From Nemertoderma westbladi (lineage: Eukaryota; Xenacoelomorpha; Nemertodermatida; Nemertodermatidae): a stretch of DNA of 64,000 nt. A program made the translations under genes and the position numbers. The notes below the pieces were generated by a model, which saw nothing but the letters and a program-made list of their open reading frames with translations, made no database searches and was not told the origin of the DNA. Below are positions 23,303-34,774 of the stretch, piece after piece. The first letter of the stretch is position 1, and every line of letters starts with the position of its first letter. The DNA lies in assembly GCA_032718475.1 (NCBI GenBank), contig JAUCBJ010003179.1, positions 1 to 64,000 on the forward strand, in the 5' to 3' direction.

Positions 23303-26300
23303 ATGTCGATATTAAGAATTTCAATGCGATTGCGGCAACAGCAAAGAAGCAAGTCGTATCATCCAGTCGAAAAGAAACCAAAACTAGATTTTATGTCGGA
23401 TCAGATATATGATTTATCTAAGATGGATATTCCAAAAAATGCCCTACCACCAGACGAAATATTTGCCGCTGATGTTAAACTTGCGGAAATAGGTAGGCCT
23501 AAGTTCCGCTTTGCCGATTTCACACTTACAATTTAGTGACCATTTATATTTAGCCTACCTATAGACTATCTGAATTGCTGCGCTTCACGGAGCAGTCCCA
23601 CGCCCACTGAACAGTTTTTCAAGGAGATAGCAGATAGGCTTCATTAAATGGTTTGATTTCCACAACATTGGTCCGAACATTTCGTTGACGGCAGACCACA
23701 TGTTCGGTCCGAGTTGGGCTGCTACCACGTGTTCGGTCCTAGTTGGGCTGCTACCACATGTTCCGTCCGAGTTGGGCTGCTACCACATGTTGTGTCCGAG
23801 TTGGGCTGCTACCACGTGTTCGGTCCTAGTTGGGCTGCTACCACATGTTCGGTCCTAGTTGGGCTGCTACCACATGTTCGGTCCTAGTTGGGCTGCTACC
23901 ACGTGTTCGGTCCTAGTTGGGCTGCTACCACATGTTCGGTCCTAGTTGGGCTGCTACCACATGTTCGGTCCGAGTTGGGCTGATTTATCTTTTCAGATGG
24001 GGAGATTCTAACGTGGTATCCACTGTTTTCCTCCCGTAATTGTTGTTGCAGTTACAATTTTACATGCAAACCAAATACCGGTACAATATTATATAATGAG
24101 TTGGAAGAAAATGCAACGAAACTGAAATTCTAAACTTCTAATTTGTTCTTATAATTTCAGGGTTAAAGCTAAAAGGCATAGTTGATCCATTTGATATGGC
24201 GTTGAAACCGATGGTGGCGGGACTCACACCTGATATGCCGAACCTAGTCCCTTCCTTTGAGGCCCATCGCACTATCGCATGTCTTTGCCATGAAGATAAC
24301 TTTCATTTTAACTACATGATCACGTGGGAAGGTAAGAAACATATCGTGTTTGCCGGAACACGTGGGAAGGTAAGGAACATATCGTGTTTACAGGAACACG
24401 TGGGAAGGTAAGGAACATATCGTGTATGCCGCAACACGTGGGAAGGTAAGAAACATATCGTGTTTACCGCAACACGTGGGAAGGTAAGAAACATATCGTG
24501 TTTGCCGCAACACGTGGGAAGGTGAGAAACATATCGTGTTTGCCGCAACACGTGGGGGGAAGGTAAGAACATCGGGTTGCCGCAACACGTGGGAAGGTAA
24601 GAAACATATCGTGTTTCCCAGAACACGTGATAAGGTTAAAACATAACCTGTTCCTTTGAGTTTCGGTTATTGTTTTGGTTAGAATAACTTAACCTCTGCA
24701 TCTTGCTCCTTGATAATTAAACATTGATACGACATACAAGTGACGAGATATTTGTCAGCAACCTCTGGTGCTTTTCTACGGCATAGAGATGTGTGTCAGG
24801 AAATGTTAGGAAAATTCCAGTGTTTACTTTTAATGTAAATATTTACAGAAATATCCTCATAATAAATTGTTAATTGAACTAAAATTGTGATTGTGACTTT
24901 GTGTTTGGTCATTTTTCGTTTAAACTTAAAAAATTTCGTTTAAATTTCGTTATTACTGCGTTTTCTATTGAAAGCAATTTCGGAAATTAATACATTTTCA
25001 ATTTTAACTCTTCCACAATTATTACTAATACCTCCTGCTATTTTGCCAGTTTATACACATCCTGAAAACGCATAGTGGTGTTGAGGTGCTACGGTGGATC
25101 TTGTGATCCTAATTACTGGTTAGTAGTTAGTTACTTTTCCGACACTTTACTGCCTTTACAGAAGCAGTTAAGTTAGCAGCTGCAGAAACAGTTACTGTAT
25201 ACCCTCGAAACAGGAAAAGGGCCCCCTGGACTGACAACAAAATTCAGAAGTGCCGAAATGACCTTCATAAGGCGCAGAAAGAGTCCCGACTCAAACAGAC
25301 TACAGCGGCCAAGAATACAGTTAAGGCTGCATCTAGGTCCCTGAACAGGCAGTACTCTGTTAATTTACAGGAGCTAATAAACCAACAGGTTGATGCCATC
25401 AATGATGCTGACGACAGCAGGCAATCATCCCAGGCATGGAGATCGATCAACTTGCTTACTGGGCGGAAAAGCCAACCAACCACCAAGGTTAAGGCAGAAT
25501 CACCAGCCGATCGCCTCAATGGTTGGAAAGCCCACTTTGAAAAGCTCCTCAATAATGACAGGGTATTGCCTGATAACTTTATAGAAGTAAAAGTGTCTGA
25601 GTCTGTACTCCCAGATATTCCCATTGGCGATATCTCCTTTGCAGAAGTGAAGGCTGCTGCAAAGAGCATTAAGACCAATCGTGTCAGTGGAGTAGATGGT
25701 GTTCCCCCTGAGGTCTTTAAAATACCTGAGTGTTTAAAGCTCATCTATCCCATCATAGTAGACATGTACCGAACAACAAGAGTCCCACAAGAAATGAAAA
25801 CAAATAAGTTGGTGCCAGTTCCCAAGAAGGGCAACCTAACACTCTATGGTTCTTTTCGGGGAATCTCATTGATCTCGATTGCTGCAAAGCTATACAATAG
25901 GATTCTATTAAATCGCATCAGGGATCCCATTGAGAGACTGCTCCGTGGAAATCAGAATGGGTTCCGTAAAGGTCGTGGGACCATGGAGCCCATTTTGGCA
26001 CTTAGAAGGATAATTGAAGAATTATCAAAAAAGAAAGACAGGCATCTGGCTGTTATCTTTGTTGACTTCTTCAAGGCCTTTGATTCAGTCTCTCGCTCAC
26101 GTATGTTCAGTATACTTTCATTATATGGGATTCCTGATGAAATTATTGCAGCAATCAGATCAGTATACGATGGTTCGACAACATTTGTGTCTACTGTTGA
26201 CGGTGACACAGAACCATTTGAAGTGTTATGGGGCGTCCTCCAAGGAGACACACTTGCACCATTCTTGTTCATTATTGTGGTTGACTATGTTCTACGCATG

Positions 26301-28050
26301 TCCTTAGATCATCATAATGATGATGGGGTGATCTACTGGCTCCAGAAGTCGAGGAAATCCTGCCAAGTACCTAACTGATCTAGACTTTGCTGATGACTTA
26401 GGAGTACTCTCAGAATCATTAGAGGGAGCCCAACGGCTCCTCAGCTCATTAGAACATGCTGCTTCTAGTGTTGGTCTTTTTATTAACTCCAGAAAGACCA
26501 AAATTTTGACAGTTAACTTTGAAAGTCCTCAGCAAGTCTCTGATCGGATGAGCATAAGTTCAAAGGATGGTATGCTTGAGCATGTGGACGACTTCTGTTA
26601 CCTGGGATCATGGATCCGGAAGTCAGGTGAGGACCTTCGAATACGTAAGGGAAAGGCATGGGCAGCCTTGAATAGGCTTTCCAGGATTTGGAAGTCACCG
26701 AGAATTAATCGGAAACTTAAGGTCCGATTATTTAGAGCAGCAGTAGTTCCAGTACTCCTCTACGGGAGTCCATGCTGGGCTCTAACTGCTGAGGACACCA
26801 AATCTCTGGATGGCACATTCACAAGAATGCTACGCCGGGTTCATTGTGTCAAGTACAATGCACACATCTCCAACCAGACACTATATAACATTGGAGGTGT
26901 CTCATTGGTTCCCCCAAGCTTGACACTAGAACAAAATCGCCTCCGCTTTGCAGGACATTGCTTTCGCCGTGAGGACCAGCCAGTGCATAATCTTGTACTT
27001 TGGCAGCCTCATGGAGTGAATAAGCATGGTGGACAGCCCATGACTTTCTTGAGACGCATCTTAAAGGACACTGGCCTTGAAGATGCGGATGATCTAGCAA
27101 ATGTCATGGGTGATAGGGAGTTGTGGCGGTGCAATTTTGTTGACAAGCCGGCACAGTATTCTTAAAAATGCAGCTGCAATGCAGCATGCCGATCCCTACT
27201 ACTACTACTTTTCCGAACATTTCCTTAAAAAAAACATATTTCCGGAAAACTTGCATCCCTCCTCAGGCCGCATTTATATTTTTAGTATATTATAAAAGGA
27301 AGTGACGAGCTCTAAGTAGGTATCGGTGGGAATTAAACCAGAGTTTTTTGTCGTTAAATATGGGGCCAGCGCCATACACTCTGCCATGGCGCTTTTGGCA
27401 GGAACCTCGATGACGCCAGCAGCGCCATCGAGATTTCTCAGTGACTCGCCATGCATATTCTCTGCTAACTGTACCGGTACAACAAGGACTGTCAAAAATT
27501 GGTCCTAATCAATATTGGAAATATTACCAAACAATTAACTGTAATTTTAATTGTGAATTTCACAAATCAATTATTCTAAAAAAGTTTAGAAATAAATATA
27601 TTTTTACATAATTTCACTAACCATATCAATTTCCTGATATCGGTATCGGTAACCAATCTCTGATCTTGTTGACTGCCTCTCGTTTCAAACTTATTCCTTT
27701 TCGCAAGATTATAAAGTTGTGTGAGTGGATATTGCAATTTTTAATCCTATCCAAATTTATTTTTATTTTAGTTTGTGTATTATGTAATATTAGGTGGTTG
27801 ATTAAAATATAAATATTATATACGTATATAAAGTAACTTCCATTCCTTCCGTATATTATGTAAATACCGATGTTTCAATTATTTAGGAGAACTAACCCAA
27901 TGTAAATGCGGATGGTGGTGGCAATTAATACGACTACAGGAGAATATGAGAATCGACGAAGTTCCCAAAGATCTCGTCAACCAAATGATGAAACAGAACG
28001 AACTATTAGCGGAAGCAGATCGGGATGAATGGAAGGAGACGGCACATTGA
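23303..28050 (+). CDS. COX5B-like cytochrome c oxidase zinc-binding subunit, 3 exons, 174 residues
   Basis: Exons 23303-23492, 24161-24331 and 27887-28050 join in phase (190+171+164 = 525 bases). The product fits subunit 5B (Vb) of complex IV, a matrix-side peripheral subunit that binds zinc. Residues 1-20 are basic (MSILRISMRLRQQQRSK), like a mitochondrial presequence. The core has GIVDPFDMALKPMVAG, then PDMPNLVPSF, characteristic of the family. Zinc ligands are CLC in exon 2 and CKCGWW in exon 3 (insect COX5B also has CxCG there, vertebrates CxxC). Unusual are the WWWQLI stretch and a 30-residue charged C-terminal tail, so it may be a divergent or tissue-specific paralogue. Intron 1 holds a 29-bp array; intron 2 opens with a 38-bp array made from the splice junction and contains a LINE. 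Alternative: a pseudogene, but no lesion is seen. Confidence 0.85.
23690..23985 (+). repeat. 29-bp minisatellite in COX5B-like intron 1, about 10 units
   Basis: Unit CGGTCCTAGTTGGGCTGCTA then CCACATGTT, with CCACGTGTT in some copies, so each unit contains a CANNTG E-box and a few contain canonical CACGTG. It has no GTRAGT-like donor word, unlike the array in intron 2. Confidence 0.93.
24321..24640 (+). repeat. 38-bp minisatellite built from the exon 2/intron 2 splice junction, 8 units
   Basis: Unit CACGTGGGAAGGTAAGAAAC then ATATCGTGTTTGCCGGAA. The first 11 bases of the first unit are the end of exon 2, and the following GTAAGA is the predicted splice donor. Seven more copies repeat the junction, each with AAG|GTAAG (one GTGAG, one slightly deleted unit), followed by a decayed ninth (CACGTGATAAGGTTAA). 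Every unit also contains CACGTG. Using a distal donor would add 38 bases per unit and soon meet the stop at 24409-24411. Confidence 0.93.
25140..27210 (+). mobile_element. 5'-truncated non-LTR retrotransposon (RTE-like) in COX5B-like intron 2
   Basis: A reverse transcriptase runs in one frame from about 25143 to 26378 with no start codon of its own at the 5' edge. Motifs: FRGISLISIAAKLYNRIL, FVDFFKAFDS (catalytic Asp, motif A) and GVLQGDTLAPFLF (motif B). A frameshift near 26330 moves motif C, LDFADDL (26382-26402), into another frame, which continues to 27165 with CYLGSWI, LLYGSPCWALT and FTRMLRRV, typical of RTE-type C-termini. The endonuclease is missing. The 3' end has a (TAC)n tail at about 27198. 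It lies in the same orientation as the host gene. Two fragments of the same 3' end occur at 41.0 and 59.6 kb. Confidence 0.88.
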
Positions 28051-29634
28051 TGTCGGTTCCTATAGCAACACGGTACTCACATACTCGGTAGCAGATATCG
28101 GCCCACCCACTAGAAGATTAGACTCTCTTTACTAAACGCGGTTCTCGTAGTATTGGAAATTTCAAGAAAAGTGTCTACAATGGATTTTAGTTAAGGCCAA
28201 TAATGGGGGTCCCGAGCTGCGTGATTTGTGTTAAACTCATAGAAATTATTAGATACGCTCAACCCCATTGTTGTTATTAAAGGTTCGTTAGTTATAATAT
28301 TTTCGGTAAGTATAAGTTTATAAATAATAATTGAATTACTAAGTTGGTATTTATTATAAAACAGTTCCCGCAAATGATTATTGGTGATGTTTTGTGGTTG
28401 TTTGGACGCCTTCACCTATTAATGCTGGTCTAAGTGTCAGATAGTTAGGAATATGACGAGGGTTTGATACTCCAACTGCTGCTAAACCACTCCGTCGACA
28501 AGTCTAAGAACCAATATTGTAGCCCCAAACAGTTTACCGGTACCGGTAGTAGGGGCAGTACAATTACAACAACCTTGCATTGTCGCTGTGGAATGTTTTT
28601 ATTTAAATGTGAAACATTTTATATTAATATATTAATACAATTTAAAAAAATTAACGGTGTTCGCATAGCAACGCCTGTAAATTAATTCCAGAATTTACTT
28701 AAGGTTATTCCCTTGAACTGCGCTTACTCTTTGCTTACCGGTACTCAGTAAATAAATCGCGGTTCCCTTTGTTACAGCAGTAACGGCTACACGAACTCTA
28801 AACGCACTCACTGAAACCCATCCTGCTGATTAGTGTAAACAGTACCCGAAGTGAACATAATGAACACAATTTAATTAGCATGTCCAATTCGCGATTTATA
28901 GGGAACAAGGGAAGTCAGAATAACAATATTAAACCAATTCTGTGAATTGATTAGCTCAGTAACGTTTATAAGAAGTGGATGAGCACTATATCAATTATTT
29001 TTACAAAACTTTTATACGGCAGTCTAATTTAATGTTCAATTGAACCTGAACTGCATTTATTATTTGTTTCACATTCTTGTGTTCTAATGTCTGTTACAAC
29101 AAGTTCATTACTCATGTTAGTAATTAATTTAGTATTCAAAAAAGAGAGTTTTTATCTTTCGTGGCAATTCAATTAAAGTAAATGCGGTAACTTTGGGTGA
29201 GTCTATATTATAGTTTAGTTATTGCTACTTTGTGTCATGTTACTATTTTAGTGTAGTTGAACAACTTTTTATATAAATAAACAATTTATAAAACAAATAT
29301 TATAATCGCTATTAATTATTATTTCTTTGGGTATTTCCAAACCAGTTTAGTGCGGACTTTGTCCAGAATCTCCACGCAGTACTGTAGTTTGGATCATTGC
29401 GTTTCCAACTCACCGATGTTTTTTCGTACACGTTTTCCGTAGTATTGGTGCCAACATTCAACTACGCAATAATTGGGGGCTTTCCATTGGCTCATCCCCT
29501 AAGAGAGAGTTTTACTCAAAAATATAATTCGGTACTGACGAATATCTAAATTAACTTTCAAAAATTGACCGCACCTGGAAATTGCTCTAGTAGTGTTACT
29601 ATAAGTAGCATAGCGTAATGTAAAAGCAAACAGT
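28051..29634. other. Gene-free AT-rich stretch downstream of the COX5B-like gene
   Basis: Includes the presumed 3' untranslated region. No repeats or convincing exons were seen. A small minus-strand frame at about 29390-29490 (33 codons) contains a GTGAGT but has no recognisable protein signal. Confidence 0.4.
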
Positions 29635-29856
29635 CGGTCGAAGCCGGAAGCGACCCGAAGGCTCCTCTTTCGATATCTGCTACCCGAGGGTAGGGGTGGG
29701 CGCTACTCCTATCCCAAGATTTGCTCCCAGTTATTTAACTGGTACTCATTTCATCGACCCCAGTGGATGAAAGGCTGAGTGGACCCTGGAGGGGCTGAAC
29801 CTACAACCAATAGATTGCAGGCCCGGCGCTCAACCAACTGAGCTACCCCGCCTTTC
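29635..29856 (-). mobile_element. tRNA-derived SINE
   Basis: On the minus strand from about 29853 the text GGCGGGGTAGCTCAGTTGG matches a tRNA head with polymerase III A box (TAGCTCAGTTGG), followed about 40 bases on by a B-box-like GGTTCAGCCCC (one mismatch from GGTTCRANNCC). After the tRNA-like 75 bases comes a body with CTTTCATCCACTGGGGTCGA and AGTACCAGTTAAATAACTGG. It is not a true tRNA: the acceptor stem does not close and the B box is mutated. A G tract of about 21 bases lies immediately outside its 5' end. Confidence 0.72.
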
Positions 29857-30775
29857 AAATAGCGTGGGGGGGGGGGGGGGGGGGGTGGTAGCAAATCTCC
29901 CCATCTCGATGAATAGTGACATGTAATTCTAACAAAAACACTAAATAATAAGATACACTGGACACCCCCAGGCGGGGTAAAAGGGGATACATACACTATA
30001 CAGTGGACGTAGAAGAAGACACAAACAGGTAAATAAGTTAAGTTTTATAAAGTTAATGCTTAGTCAGTTGCAAGATGAGCGGGGGTTGGGCAGGCGGGAC
30101 GTAATAGTGCGTGTTAGAGCTATCGGCAGTAATCACAACAAAAGACACAGGTACATTGGTACAACCTTCCGATAGAGGGTGGAAGGGAGTTTTGTTTGCG
30201 CAAATTTTCTGGTGATAGCCGTGCGCTATTGTTATTACATATGATCAAATGAAAGCCAATAGCATACCGACCAGAGCCCCCCCCCCCCCCCCCCTCACTT
30301 ATCCTGCTGATATGTTCTAAGCTAATTCTGTTAATTCTGCCATGGATTTCAGCGTATATGGTCAACACTTCGAAATAGTCAACACTTTGAAAAACCATGT
30401 TAACACTTAGAAATAATGGTTCGAAGAGCGCCTTTTTATTGAAAATTTTTACCCCGTATCAACACTTCGAAAAGTCATGTCACTTCGAAAGACCATGTCA
30501 TCACTTTACTTCGAAAAGGAATAATTTGAATGAATATAGAACAATAGTAAATTTACAAATACTAAAACAATAATAACTATATATATATGGTTAGGGTCAG
30601 GTAATACAAATTATTACATTATATTACATTCCATTATGGGATATAGAGGGACATATCATCATGACATTGTATAATTCAACCAAATCACGTTTTGAGACTA
30701 CCCTTTGTAAAGCTATTGCTGATAAATCAACGTCCAAACATTGGGTATGCCAGTATCCAAGCATAGTGGCTCATG

Positions 30776-33427
30776 AAACATAATATATCCAAGCATAGTG
30801 GCTCATGAAACATAATATATCCAATCATAGTGGCTCATGAAACATAATGTATCCAATCATAGTGGCTCATGAAACATAATATATCCAATCATAGTGGCTC
30901 ATGAAACATAATATATCCAATCACAGTGGCTCATGAAACATAATATATCCAATCATAGTGGCTCATAAAACATAATATATCCAATCATAGTGGCTCATGA
31001 AACATAATATATCCAAGCATAGTGGCTCATGAAACATAATATATCCAATCATAGTGGCTCATGAAACATAATATATCCAAGCATAGTGGCTCATGAAACA
31101 TAATATATCCAAGCATAGTGGCCCATGAAACATAATATATCCAATCATAGTGGCTCATAAACATAATATATCCAATCATAGTGGCTCATGAAACACAATA
31201 TTATCCAAGCATAGTGGCTCATGAAACATATATCCAATCATAGTGGCTCATGAAACATAATATTATCCAAGCATAGTGGCTCATGAAACATAATATATCC
31301 AATCATAGTGGCTCATGAAACATAATATATCCAATCATAGTGGCTCATGAAACATAATATATCCAATTATTGTGGCTCATGAAACATAATATTATCCAAG
31401 CATAGTGGCTCATGAAACATAATATATCCAATCATAGTGGCTCATGAAACATAATATATCCAATCATAGTGGCTCATGAAACATAATATATCCAAGCATA
31501 GTGGCTCATGAAACATAATATATCCAATCATAGTGGCTCATGAAACATAATATTATCCAAACATAGTGGCTCATGAAACATAATATATCTCACTGGCTTT
31601 AAAGTAAAGTAAATAAAAGTAAATTTTCTTGCTCATGAAACATAATATATCCAATCATAGTGGCTCATGAAACATAATATTATCCAAGCATAGTGGCTCA
31701 TGAAACATAAAATATCCAAGTATAGTGGCTCATGAAACATAATATATCAAATCATAGTGGCTCATGAAACATAATATATCCAATCATAGTGGCTCATGAA
31801 ACATAATATATCCAATCATAGTGGCTCATGAAACATAATATATCCAAGCATGGTGGCTCATGAAACATAATATATCCAAGCATAGTGGCTCATGAAACAT
31901 AATATATCCAATCATAGTGGCTCATGAAACATAATATATCCAATCATAGTGGCTCATGAAACATAATATATCCAAGCATAGTGGCTCATGAAACATAATA
32001 TATGCAATCATAGTGGCTCATGAAACATAATATTATCCAAGCATATAGTGGCTCATGAAACATAATATATCCAATCATAGTGGCTCATGAAACATAATAT
32101 TATCCAAGCATAGTGGCTCATGAAACATAAAATATCCAAGTATAGTGGCTCATGAAACATAATATATCCAATCATAGTGGCTCATGAAACATAATATATC
32201 CAATCATAGTGGCTCATGAAACATAATATATCCAATCATTGTGGCTCATGAAACATAATATATCCAATCATAGTGGCTCATGAAACATAATATATCCAAG
32301 CATAGTGGCTCATGAAACATAATATATCCAATAATAGTGGCTCATGAAACATAATATTGCCAAGCATAGTGGCTCATGAAACATAATATATCCAAGCATA
32401 GTGGCTCATGAAACATAATATATGCAATCATAGTGGCTCATGAAACATAATATTATCCAAGCATATAGTGGCTCATGAAACATAATATATCCAATCATAG
32501 TGGCTCATGAAACATAATATTATCCAAGCATAGTGGCTCATGAAACATAATATATCCAATCATGGATGACTCATGAAACATAATATATCCAAGCATAGTG
32601 GCTCATGAAACATAATATATGCAATCATAGTGGCTCATGAAACATAATATTATCCAAGCATATAGTGGCTCATGAATCATAATATATCCAATCATAGTGG
32701 CTCGTGAAACATAATATATTCAATCATAGTGGCTCATGAAACATAATATATCCAATCATGGATGACTCATAAAACATAATATATCCAATCATAGTGGCTC
32801 ATGAATCATAATATATCCAATCATAGTGGCTCATGAAACATAATATATCCAAGCATAGTGGCTCATGAAACATAATATATCCAATCATAGTGGCTCATGA
32901 AACATAATATTATCCATGCATAGTGGCTCATGAAACATAATATATCCAAGCATAGTGGCTCATGAAACATAATATATCCAAGCATAGTGGCTCATGAAAC
33001 ATAATATATCCAATCATAGTGGCTCATGAAACATAATATATCCAAGCATAGTGGTTCATAAAACGTAATATATCCAAGCATAGTGGCTTATGAAACATAA
33101 TATCCAAGCATAGTGGCTCATGAAACATAATATATCCAAGAATAGTGGCTCATGAAACATAATATATCCAAGCATATTGTGGCTCATGAAACATAATATA
33201 TCCAATCATAGTGGCTTATGAAACATAATATATCCAAGCATAGTGGCTCATAAAACGTAATATATCCAAGCATAGTGGCTTATGAAACATAATATCCAAG
33301 CATAGTGGCTCATGAAACATAATATATCCAAGAATAGTGGCTCATGAAACATAATATATCCAAGCATAGTGTGGCTCATGAAACATAATATATCCAAGCA
33401 TAGTGGCTCATGAAATATAATATATCT
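30776..33427 (+). repeat. 32-bp minisatellite, about 83 units
   Basis: Unit CATAGTGGCTCATGAAACAT then AATATATCCAAG, alternating with ...CAATC. Variants include a TAT insertion (AATATTATCCAAG) and rare GGATGACTCAT units. The array is interrupted at about 31590-31630 by CACTGGCTTTAAAGTAAAGT, the same text that borders its right end at 33427-33460, so part of the array with its edge was duplicated. A block of about 193 bp at 33046-33180 is repeated at 33240-33370. Confidence 0.95.
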
Positions 33428-33439
33428 CACTGGCTTTAA

Positions 33440-33770
33440 AGTAAAGTAAATAAAAGTAAATCCTCCTCCACTGCGATACTAGACGCCGTAGACAACGTCG
33501 TCAACCCCGATTGTGACATCAGGCGGCCGACGCACAAAGTCTGACGACTTATTTCCATTGCGGTCCCCCCAGAACTTTACTCCCCAGAGGAAGAGGAAAC
33601 TCCAGTACTCATTTAGCTACCACTTAAGGATGCAAGGCAGAGATGCGCCCTGGCTGGTCCCTTTAAAGCATTCGTGCCGAAACGAAAACTGCCCTGGCCC
33701 ATGTGAGGATCGAACCCACGACCTACAGGAGATGTGAATTCAATGCAACCACTACACCATGGTGGAACCT
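33440..33770 (-). mobile_element. tRNA-derived SINE adjoining the 32-bp array
   Basis: On the minus strand from about 33770: CCACCATGGTGTAGTGGTTG (A-box-like) and, about 45 bases on, GGTTCGATCCT (good B box) within GTCGTGGGTTCGATCCTCAC. The body follows, and the element ends at its 3' side in TTTACTTTACTTTAAAG-type tail, which abuts the array. It belongs to a different tRNA-derived family from the SINE at 29.6 kb. Confidence 0.7.
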
Positions 33771-34087
33771 TAGTTTAATTAATTTTACTTTGACTTTTAC
33801 TCTAACTAGTTTAGTTAGCTTTAATTTTATCCTAAATACAATATAATTATATGGTAACAATAGCATATAAGAAACCTAGTTTTCGTTTTTATTATTATTA
33901 TTATTTTATTATTCCAATGTTGACATGGCTTTTCTAAGTGTTGACATGATTTTTCTAAGTGTTGACATGATTTTTCGAAGTGTTGACATGATTTTTCGAA
34001 GTGTTGACATGGTTTTTCGAAGTGTTGACATGGCTTTTTCGAAGTGTTCGACTATTTCGAAGTGTTGACATGGAATCGAATTTCAGC

Positions 34088-34774
34088 CTCATTTTCTTAT
34101 AAATTGTTCTTCTTATAAATCATCTTTCATTAGCATAACTTCCTCAAACTTTTATTTTAAAAAATAAATGCCTTATTATTACCGATACCTAATAATAATG
34201 ACCGTACATTAATGTTGTTTATTAGTATCGTGCTGAATAATTATTCTTTAAATCAAATGGATTACCCAGAATTGAAATTATTTTTAAATATAAATTTTGA
34301 TCTAACTTTAATCAATGAGTAATAATGTAAAAGCAAATAATATAAACCAATAATTGACGAACTCATACAAATATATAAACATGAATATTCTACCTAAAGT
34401 CAACCATATAGTAATAGTATGCAATTGATTTAAACACTAAACTGACTAGTCAGCACTTCAACTCTAAACCTGGAAAAAAATCACTGGAAAGAACCGTCGA
34501 ACATGATATTTACTGTAAGTAGGCCTACCCAAATTTACCAAATAATTTTATTCACAATGCTTAATATATAGGCCTAACTGTTAACTATATAGGCTACCTG
34601 TTAATTGGCTTAAAAATTAAGTTGTGTGTTTCTGGTTATGTAATCGAGTCAACACGAATATTATACTGTAGAATATTATATCATTTCAATTCTATTTGTA
34701 TTTCTCCCATCTAACGCCAAAATGATGAAATTCTTTCTTCATATATAATGTAGAGAAGAGCCGCTGGATGGCTC
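34088..34774. other. 3' flank of the zinc-finger gene, nothing recognised
   Basis: AT-rich, no open frame or repeat. It should contain the 3' untranslated region and polyadenylation site of the minus-strand gene ending at 34775. Confidence 0.4.

Larger units (their letters stand above)
30354..34079. mobile_element. 3.7-kb foldback element carrying a 32-bp array and a SINE
   Basis: The outer arms are short tandem repeats in opposite orientation: TCAACACTTCGAAAAACCAT-like at about 30361-30520 and, inverted, the 21-bp TGTTGACATGATTTTTCGAAG unit (about 7 copies) at 33916-34079. ATTTCAGC lies outside each end (30346-30353 and 34080-34087), a possible 8-bp target duplication; the terminal bases themselves pair imperfectly. 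Between the arms are a unique block, the 30776-33427 minisatellite and a SINE. No transposase. Confidence 0.55.

Noticed and set aside
27326-27508. Small exon or gene after the LINE
   Set aside because: Open on both strands for about 60 codons without domains. It is inside COX5B-like intron 2, and splice phases do not require it.
29780-29853. Functional tRNA gene
   Set aside because: It has A and B boxes, but the B box is mutated, the stem does not close and a SINE body follows. It is a tRNA-derived SINE.
33695-33770. Functional tRNA gene
   Set aside because: The boxes are good, but the cloverleaf is not convincing and it continues into a SINE body with a tail at the array edge.
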